Source: Diplonema papillatum (lineage: Eukaryota > Euglenozoa > Diplonemea > Diplonemida > Diplonemidae). Taken from it: DNA of 64,000 bases. Under the pieces are notes generated by a model, which saw only the letters and a program-made list of their open reading frames with translations, was not told the origin of the DNA and did no database searches. This document shows positions 55,262 to 64,000 of this stretch, piece by piece; the stretch's first letter is position 1; each line of letters starts with the position of its first letter. The stretch lies in assembly GCA_030068145.1 (NCBI GenBank), contig JAPJBO010000007.1, positions 682,001 to 746,000 on the forward strand, read 5' to 3'. Position numbers and translations under genes: made by a program.

Positions 55262-57399
55262 GGTAAATTTCCCTTATATCCCACCCCAAACAAATTTGTG
55301 CCCTTATATCCCACTTCAAACAAATTTTGTGCCCTTATATCCCACTTCAAACAAATTTTGTGCCCTTATATCCCAATCTGGGATATAAGGGCACAAAATT
55401 TGTTTGAAGTGGGATATAAGGGCACAAAATTTGTTTGGTCGTGTAAAAAGTCTTTTGAGGGAACCGAACCGGACACCTGTGGTGCCGGTGGCGTGCGTGC
55501 TTTGACTCGGCCACAACGTCCAAAAATTCGAGGGCAAAATTTTCGACCAAATTTTGCCCCAACATTTTGCCCAACTAGATTTTGACCAAAAATCTGGACC
55601 CAAAAAATTCGACCAAAAATCTCGACCAAAAATTTCGATGCCAAAAAATTGGACCAAAAATTTGGACCCCAAAAATTTCGACCAAAATTTTTGGACCCAA
55701 AAATTCGACCAAAAATTTTGGACCCAAAATTTCGACCCCAAAAATTGGACCCCAAAAATTTTGACCAAAAATTTGGACCCAAAATTTCGACCAAAAATTT
55801 CGACCAAAATTTTTGGACCCAAAATTTCGACCCCAAAAATTGGACCCCAAGAATTTCGACCAAAGATTTGGACCAAAATTTTCGACCCCAAAAATTTGGA
55901 CCCCTAAAATTTGACCAAAATTTTTGACCCAGTCCAGCCCGTTCCATTCGTTTTTGGTGTTTCCTTGTCCATAGGCATAAAGCTGGCTTCAGTGCCCCAC
56001 CCGAGACGTCTCAAGACGTTCTGGGTGCCTCAGAGCGACTGGTTGCACCGTTTCACAACTTCAAGCTGGCCACCGCGGCCACACTCGATCCCCGATCGGG
56101 TGCCTCAACTTGGGAGGCTCAAGCAAGTACTCAAGAGAACCGCATCAGAGCCAGGTGCCTGGCTGCACCGTCTGACCGTGCGGCGTGTCACGGCGTGCCA
56201 CGCTGACGTTCGGGGCTATTCGCGGTGACAGAACTGTAGTAGCTGGCCAGATGCTACAGCCGAGAGTCAGGCGAGACAACTGATCTCATCAGACTCATGA
56301 TCCGTTTCTTGGCCTGACATACCAGTGACCACGGTCATTCTCCACTGTCCTTGTTGAGGCTGTGTCACACTGTGACTGTCACAGTGTCAGTCACTGAGTG
56401 ACCGGACAGTGTCGCGGCAGCCGTAAACTGCACACCCACCGCACGTCTGCAGGATTCACCTCCAGATTCGGGGACCAGAACACAGGGTATCGCTATAGCT
56501 GTCCGACTCCGAGTGCCTGGAGTGGAGAGAGTTACCTCTGGACAATGGAGCAGCAGCTGCAGCAAGGAACAGCAGCAGGACCGGGACTACTGGCTCAGTG
56601 GAGGGAAGGCGCCGCTGTCACGCGGCTGCGAGTCAGCCACAGTCACAGCTGATTTCACTTACGCAGTGAAGCCTGCAGTGAAGGAAGCTGTGTCCACCGT
56701 CGTGCAACCGGTGTGTGTGCAACCAGTTGCGGTGCAGGCGTGGGCACAACGACAGTTGATGACTTTAGGAAGGAATCAGCCATTCTTGCGTGAGCTGCAG
56801 ATTCCGTCTGTCGGCAACAGTGTCCGACTGTGTCGCCACCTTGGGTTGTAAGCCCACCGTCCTCCGCGGTTCTGGCCATCTGTCTTGTAATCTGGGTTCA
56901 GTTCCGAGTTTGGTTTCCTATCCGAGGCTATCGGGCACTGGTTCGGTTTCGGGTTGAGGTTCGGTTTCGGGTTCGGTTCTGCCACCATCACTCCTCAGAA
57001 CTTCTGGGTTCGGGTTCGATTTCGGCTTTGGCTCGCCGTGCCAGGCGTGGGCGTCAACTCGCGACACGTGATGTCTCCATGTCACTGCCAATGTCAGCGT
57101 GGACGCATGCAGTGGCAATAGCAACAGCAACAGGAGTCCAGCGTCCGGCTGGACGAAAATTTTTTTTTTTTCGCCGTAGGTATCCGGATGGTCGAGCCAA
57201 CCACCCTTGGGTTTCAAGGTGAGTGGTCGGGGGTTCAAGCCCCTCCTCGGCAAGTTTTCCAGCATTTTCCTCGATTCAAATTTGTCAAAACAAATTTGTG
57301 CCCTTATATCCCAGTTTGGGATATAAGGGCACAAAATTTGTTTGAAGTGGGATATAAGGGCACAAATTTGTTTTGAGTGGGATATAAGGGCATTACACC
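55262..57399 (-). mobile_element. Non-autonomous Mutator-like element, right (inverted) copy
   Basis: This has the same sequence as 46743-48818 in reverse orientation, with a somewhat longer internal array (2138 versus 2076 bp). It is flanked by a perfect 9-bp target duplication ATAGTTAAA (55253-55261 and 57400-57408), which fixes the element ends and supports Mutator-superfamily insertion. It has no transposase frame. Confidence 0.85.
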
Positions 57400-57408
57400 A
57401 TAGTTAAA

Positions 57409-59660
57409 TGTTTAGGCAAAGACGCTGCCTCTCGTGCATGTTTGATGCTGGGGGTGACCTTTTTACAAAGGGAGCCGAGGGCCAGAACAGGAACTTTGAC
57501 GCGAAAAAAAATGGCGAGGGGGTGAGGGCCTGAAAGAGGGCATTTTAGCGGGCGAGGGGTCACCTCGCGACGAAATCTCAAAGCTCGTCTCGGATTGATC
57601 TCTGGAAACAGCCTCCCTCCCCGGGCCCATGGAGAGAGGAAAGAGGCGGGTTTGGTAAGGTGTGTCCAAAGATCAACAGAGATTCCCCTGGAGATTTCGC
57701 CGCCAACGATTCTCAAATGCTGGTCTCTCTCTCATCTGGTCGTTGGCCAAATGACAACAAGGAGGCTTGGTTTCCTGGAGGTGTGCGATTGCTCGCCTTC
57801 TCAGCGCACTCGTCCTGGGCTTCACGGGAAGATGCGTGAACACTTTGTCGGGAAGAACTGCCGGCACTAATCACGAGAAGAAGACACCTCCGATGACAAC
57901 GTTGCGCTGATCCGGTCCGTCCCTATTTGTTGAAACTGCATCGAAGTGCCTGCCGCTGTTTAGCACAGTGAATCACACCACGGTCTATCAGGTCCATCCC
58001 TAGTCCCTAGAGCTGCATTCAATTGCCCGGTGCTGTATTCTTCGGTCTATCACGGTCTATCAAGAGGGGAAGGACCGGCTCAGTTGCACTGGACCAACTT
58101 GTCGTGTCCCCTGGATCCGAACCTGAATAACCGAAAGAAGAAAGCAGCGAAGACAAAGTCGAGAAATACCACACAAGCAAATCTTGCAAAGACTGAAGGA
58201 GAAAAGGGGTGGGAGAACGGGCAATCAGCTAATGGGGGTCGAATAGTAACACCTGTGTTGTTATTCGATTTGTCGAATACTAAAAAAGTTCCGGGTAGCC
58301 GAACAGTAGCAGGATCAAATAGTGGTAGTGTTTTTAGACAACCAGACGTGTGTCAAATAACTGTTATTATTCGACCCCGCCCTTTAAAAGACTGCCGGAA
58401 AGAAAAAAATAGTCGAGAAAGGCTTCCAACTACACCCAACCCTTTGCAAAAGAGAAGAAAGGGGGGAAGAGCAACAACAAAGGTCGGCCAGAAAGAAAAC
58501 GAAGGATACACAAGGTCCACCGAGCAACCTTTGCAGAGGAAAGCAAAGTAAGAGGCAGAACGCAGACTTGACACAACGTGATATACCTCTCCGCTAATGC
58601 GATGCAGTTCGAGGGGTAGGGGTTGGACCAGCTTACTTACGGTTCAACGGCCACGAGAGAGTACAGAGACAGAGACGAAAAAGGATAGCGAAGCCTGCCC
58701 CCTGCGGCTGCTGTCTCCGGCTGTCGATACCCACCACGGCTTTGTATGAACAACTGTCGATACAACTACGACTGCCTTGGATGCACAACGCCTCTGCGGG
58801 AAATATATTCCACTCGCCACCGCTGTGATGAAGGCCTTCGGTTGGCTTGCTTACGAACGTCGCATAAAAGTAGAAACCGTCCAAGAGTCGTTTGAAGTAA
58901 CTCAGCCCCCCGTGCGACCCAGAGTCGAGGTCCACTGCTAGGTGCGACACAAGCTCGGAGTTAAAGAAGTCCACTAGGGTACGGATTCAGGAGTAGCTGT
59001 GCAGCATTTCTTTCCAGATCGGAACCGGGGCGCGGAATGAATACCATGACTTTCTGATTCTCACTACGGTGATTTCTTGCGACTACCAGTTGCTGCTTCC
59101 CTGGAGACAGTACAGCTAAAAAGAACGTTGGCAGGGCGGTTTAACCAGAACACGTGTAGGCTAAATCGCACAAACAAAATGTTTTCAGTCTTCTGCTCGC
59201 AGCAGCTGCAGCACTTGGGATCCCTTCGGGGTTTTGTCTGGCAGCTTCGTCGAGCATTTCCTTCTAAGCTTGCGCTTATGTAACAAAAAGGGGGAGACTC
59301 GAAACCAGCACCCCAGGCACCGACCCGAGTTCGCAAGCTTCGAAAGCTGCATCCACGAACAGCCGACACGAGCCGCGGTGGTGAAGGCGGGCAAAACCCC
59401 GTTTAACATTGTTTCCTCGATGATGACTTCTGATGGCGTGGCGAACTATGACACATGTGCAGTCGAAGATTCGAGCCAAGCCCTGTGTGCGATGTGGCCC
59501 CGGAAAGCTAGCTCGCAGTCCCTCTCTGTTGCCGAACACGCACGCACCCTACCCCGACCAAGAAGACTGAAAAGTTCAGATTCTTCTTCGGCGAGCACTC
59601 GCAATTATACCAACGGGAAAAAGAAAGGGAAAAATACCGAGGAAAAAAAAACGATTCACA
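57409..59660. other. Intergenic, no recognisable gene
   Basis: CACGGTCTATCA is repeated near 57985 and 58050. The frame at 58030-58551 is Lys/Arg/Asn-rich without family signature. GGAAATGCTCGACGAAGCTG on the minus strand near 59255 belongs to the 41930/44040 repeat family. Confidence 0.5.
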
Positions 59661-59668
59661 CCCACTGC

Positions 59669-59962
59669 CAGGGCTTACGCTCCGTTTTCGGTCTCAGAGA
59701 AAATACGTGTGGTCCACGTGTGGGCGCGAGGGGAAAAAAACCTTTCCCCTCATGTGCGACGGCAAAAAAAATAGTGTCGCTACTGACTTGGCGACACCTG
59801 GCTGTGCGGCCTTGACCGCTAGTGGGCCTAGACTCCCCTGCATGTGGACCAATAAATCAAAATCCACATGTGGTACCTGTGGATCCACACGTGGGGGAAC
59901 AAAATCCAAAAAGAATTAACGTGTGGAAATCCACACGTTCCACACGTGGAGCGTAAGCCCTG
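59669..59962. mobile_element. hAT-like MITE, 294 bp
   Basis: The ends are CAGGGCTTACGCTCC in inverted orientation (59669-59683 and 59948-59962). The flanks CCCACTGC (59661-59668) and CCCATTGC (59963-59970) match at 7 of 8, an 8-bp target duplication as in hAT elements. The interior is made of CCACACGTGG/ATCCACACG palindromes. Confidence 0.78.
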
Positions 59963-60304
59963 CCCATTGCCGCAAAAACAACACCGTTCGATTGTAATTA
60001 ATGAGTTGCAAAGAGGGGAAAAAGGTTCATGTGCTGACGTGAGGTCTTAATGAAAGTCCCCGGATTTAAAAAGAACCGGGGGATAGAGGGTGGGGTCAGG
60101 GACGTTGTTAAGAATCGGAGGCAGAACAGAAGATTTGTAGGGAACAGGCGTCACGCCGCGAACGAACGAAACCAACTGAATCTGTAGCGATTCAGCATCG
60201 TGAGGAACAGTACGAACGAAAACCCGAAAAGAAACAGGGAGAGGAAACGACCGCAACAGTCGCGGACGAGAGAGAGTGAGAGAAAGAGAGAACTCACCAA
60301 AACA

Positions 60305-61160
<856 letters not shown>

Positions 61161-61182
61161 CTCCTGTCATCTTTTGTGTTTT

Positions 61183-61295
61183 AGCCACATGCATGCATGT
61201 GTGAGGAAACTGAACCGCCCAAGTAGGACCTTCTGATCATGATCATTTGCCAAATTTTCGAGGATTTGGGCTCAGGGTACTGCGGTCAACGAAAA
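61183..61295 (+). repeat. GTGTGAGGAAACTGAACCGC interspersed repeat, copy 3
   Basis: Matches 18914-19045 with an internal deletion of about 20 bp after ATCATTTGCCAAATTT. Confidence 0.75.
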
Positions 61296-61299
61296 CTCT

Positions 61300-62090
61300 A
61301 GTTTCCCTTTTCTACTTTCTCCTACTCTCGCGGTGTACGGTTTCTCGTTGTTATCGCTATCGCGCTGACTTTCCGAGAAAGGGGACGTGTTTGTAGTTCT
61401 AACAATCTTGCGGGTTGCCCTTCAATGTATTGTGCAGGCTAAAAAGACGTAGGCAGCGTGTTGTGGTGGCTCAGATCAGAACTACTCACCTGAAAAAGGA
61501 TACAGGGTAAATGCAAATGGGAAAACTATCAACCGGCACGCACAAACAAACTCTTTTCTTGAAAGTATGCTAATACTGCAGGGAGTAGTTGAGTAGACCT
61601 CTTGAGTTGTGCTGCTTACGATTGCGGGAGTCGGACAACTTCCAACCTCGACCCCGCCTTCTTTTTTTGCGAGAAAAAGTGAAGAACAAAAGCACGTTTT
61701 CTTTTTCTGTCTGACGTTGTCAAGAGACTCAACTAATTTTTTTGCAGAAGCGCGAGTTGTGCCTTTGCCCACTGCCCGCCTCACCTCTCTCCGCGTGAAT
61801 GCGCTGAAGACGAGCTGTGTGTAGAACGAATAACGGCTAGCCGTATGTAGATCGAACAACCGGAAGGAAAAATTGCTCGAGGGGTTGCGATGTGCGTAGT
61901 TCGACGGAGGCGAGAGGGGGATCACAATACAACTACAAAGTGGGTCGTTTGTTTTGTGTCTAACGTCATGCAATTTGTAAAGAACAGAAAGAATCCTCAC
62001 TCCCGTTAGGTGAACAACAGGTTTGAAGGAAGTGCGCACAAACAAAAGGCCTTCCCATCAGGCCTGCCACGGTTATGTCGTTACTCACAC
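61300..62090. other. Intergenic, no recognisable gene
   Basis: TTGTTATCGCTATCGCGCTG at 61350 is another edge of the GGCGTGAC family. Otherwise nothing is recognised. Confidence 0.5.
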
Positions 62091-62094
62091 TTCT

Positions 62095-62330
62095 GTTTTT
62101 AACTCCAGCTTCTCGGGCTGGACACCGCCGTATTCCTCTCATCGAATTCTGCTTGTCTAGGTTACGGAAAAAGGTTGCGGAAAGTGTGACTCGGGTACGC
62201 CCTCTTTAGCTCCAGCTTCTGAGAGCTGGACCTTCAAAAGGCAGGTGTGCCCAGCATGACACGTCCTTCTGCCTGAAAAGAAAAAACGCAACTACACTGC
62301 TCTGAGAAGCTGGAGGTAAAGCTGGAATTG
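62095..62330. repeat. CTCCAGCTTCTGAG family fragments
   Basis: Three blocks are present: TTTAACTCCAGCTTCTCGGG, TTTAGCTCCAGCTTCTGAGA and, inverted, CTCTGAGAAGCTGGAGGTAA. They resemble the ends of the 40038-40219 element, possibly as nested copies. Confidence 0.6.
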
Positions 62331-62408
62331 AAAACAGACGTGTGTGTAAGGACCATCGAAGACACAGCTGCAAAGACCACCCAACAGACGAACTAACAGG
62401 CCGCCAGC

Positions 62409-62600
62409 CATACACGGTGCACTAGTCACTTGAAAAACAGCGTGACTAGTACTATTACTACTGAAGAGTGCTTACTACTGCAGTAGTAAGAATGACTACT
62501 GCAGAAGTCATTCTTACTTGACAGTAGCCGTATGACTAGTAAGATTTATGACTGTAGTCATTGACTAGTAAATGACATGACTAGCGCACCGCGTACAGCA
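62409..62600. mobile_element. MITE with TACACGGTGCACTAGTC ends, copy 2
   Basis: The left end is TACACGGTGCACTAGTC. The right end is the diverged GACTAGCGCACCGCGTACA. The internal AGTAAGAATGACTACTGCAG hairpin is shared with the 54768-55128 copy. Confidence 0.7.
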
Positions 62601-64000
62601 CGTAGCCCCCCAGCCCCCGTCCGTCCCTGGTCGCCGCGCGCACCCGTCGAAAGCATTTGTCGAACGCCGTGAGTTTTTTTAAGTAATTGCTCAGACACGG
62701 TCTTCTATCCGAGACGTACTTTCCTGTGCGCTCTCGTAGAACGCCCGGCAACACAGACTCGCACCGCTGTCCTGCCTACAGCCACTCGCTCGTGTCCGTG
62801 GGTTAGAGGACCTGAAACAGGGTGAGCACATGCCGTTCCAAGCACGTCTCAGGTACCACACTCACTGGCGAAGCTCGGCTGGACCGCTTTGCCACGGCAG
62901 AGATCGTGTGCGGCATTGCGCTGCAGTGTTGCTTCATGATTGGAGCAATGATACAGCGTTTATCAGCGCCGGGAGGCAGATCGCGGGTTTAACCAACCGT
63001 GCAGGAGCCGTTGGATCGGCGCTGTTCCCTTTCCCCCTCCCCAGCAACGGGGGCACAACGTGAGAACGTTCGAAAGAGGCACGAACCTGCTTCACACACA
63101 CACACACCAGCGGCCCTTCAAGAGCTCCCTTTAGCGCACCGTACTTTGCGAAAACGCTCGCGGCTTCGGGCCCAAAGTTCTTCCGCGCATCACAGGATGC
63201 GACTTGGCGGTCTGTACTTCAAAGCACGGCATTACATTTCAGACTAACACCAGCACATACTGTGCTTAGAGCCCGTGCAGTAACTACAGTTTTTGACGCT
63301 TGCGTAGAGTACTGCCTACAGTACAGGCCAGAACTTTGGCTTAAGAATTAGCCAGTTTTCAGAGCCCCCTACTTACGGAGTTTTATATCCATTTCCCCCC
63401 CCCTCTTTTTCTCTCTTTTTTCGAAGAAGCCTCGATACCAGCATCGCTGGCGTGGTGAGGCAGTGTTCCCCCTGAACGTAAAACCAAAAGGTTTCCTCCC
63501 CTGCGGAGAAAGGTAGATGCAAACGTCCTGATCGATAAAGGGTGTTCCCTGCAATACAGCAAAGTTCGGAGGATCTGCGGCTTGTTGAAGTGTCCGCACG
63601 CGACGCGAACCACCCGTGAACGGGACGCGACGTAGCCTCACTTTGAGTCGGCAAGCAAGTTTGAAAAAATCCGTTGAAAAGTGTGCGCGCTCTATGCTCC
63701 ACTCTCTCTGTGCGTTAGCTAGAGCCAGACGGTGGAGCTTCAAGATTCAACCCAGTGTGTTCTCCTTTGTGTTACCACCTTCACTTTCCGCTTGAGATCA
63801 TGCGCCCCACGCTTGTAGTGAACGTCCTGCCTGATGCTTAAACCTGTGCTCCTTTGCGCGTTAGTTGCCCACACTAGTTTCATTTGGGCACTTCTCCAAA
63901 CGGCTCAGCACTACGGAACGTCAGCGGTGCATCGTGAAAAAAAGAGAGATCAGAATCAAGCAAACTCCCGGTTTAACAAAAAAAAAAAAAAAAAAATAGC
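62601..64000. other. Intergenic to window end, no recognisable gene
   Basis: No family signature on either strand. CCGTTCCAAGCACGTCTCAG at 62832 is a loose match to the AAGCACGTTCTTG repeats. The window ends in a run of 18 A. Confidence 0.5.

Noticed and set aside
46743..57399. Single giant foldback transposon with 2.1-kb arms
   Set aside because: Each arm has its own terminal repeats and its own, different target duplication, so they are two separate insertions.

Overview
This window is nuclear DNA of a eukaryote, most likely a single-celled alga or other protist. Two genes have well-resolved introns. They sit in a sea of retrotransposon fragments, DNA-transposon derivatives, tRNA-derived SINE-like repeats, minisatellites and microsatellites. 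There is no bacterial operon structure, no rRNA and no CRISPR. I cannot name the species. Long Cys-rich plus Pro/Thr-repeat surface proteins occur in several algal and alveolate/stramenopile lineages, but that is only a weak hint.

The biological core is a pair of tandem paralogous genes, both on the + strand. Gene A spans 3903-10134 and gene B spans 19262-39025. Each has three exons, joined by phase-1 introns at homologous positions. Exon 1 encodes a signal peptide and a Cys-rich repeat ectodomain. Exon 2 encodes the last Cys-rich modules, a long Pro/Thr-rich mucin-like stalk, a hydrophobic segment and a highly conserved acidic juxtamembrane motif. Exon 3 encodes about seven membrane helices and a Ser-rich tail. 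Spliced lengths are 1276 and 1606 residues. The architecture suggests a large receptor-like or channel-like surface protein; no function can be assigned from sequence alone. Gene B has a first intron of 14.4 kb (220 bp in gene A), filled with mobile elements. A broken partial copy of the gene A 3' end lies just behind gene A.

Layout: 1-3.5 kb is a 5'-truncated, frameshifted non-LTR retrotransposon with unusual C-terminal zinc modules. 3.5-10.1 kb is a tandem repeat and then gene A, with a TIR element and a SINE in intron 2. 10.1-19.2 kb is intergenic with old repeats. 19.2-39.0 kb is gene B, whose intron 1 holds LINE 3' fragments, a telomere-like array, tRNA-headed repeats, a 49-bp minisatellite, a degenerate DIRS-like RT/RNase H element split by insertions, a 960-bp Mutator-like element with a perfect 9-bp target duplication, a second SINE copy and two strong palindromes. 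39-64 kb is gene-poor repeat DNA. It contains two inverted copies of a 2.1-kb Mutator-like element about 6.4 kb apart, hAT-like MITEs, a CACTAGTC-ended MITE family, RT and zinc-finger remnants, and a (CT/GA)n-linked repeat array.

The most unusual recurring theme is a group of non-autonomous elements. Their ends look Mutator-like (GGGNNAATTNCC-type start, 9-bp target duplication where visible), and the terminal repeat is amplified into tandem subterminal arrays. At least four sequence families in this one window share that architecture.
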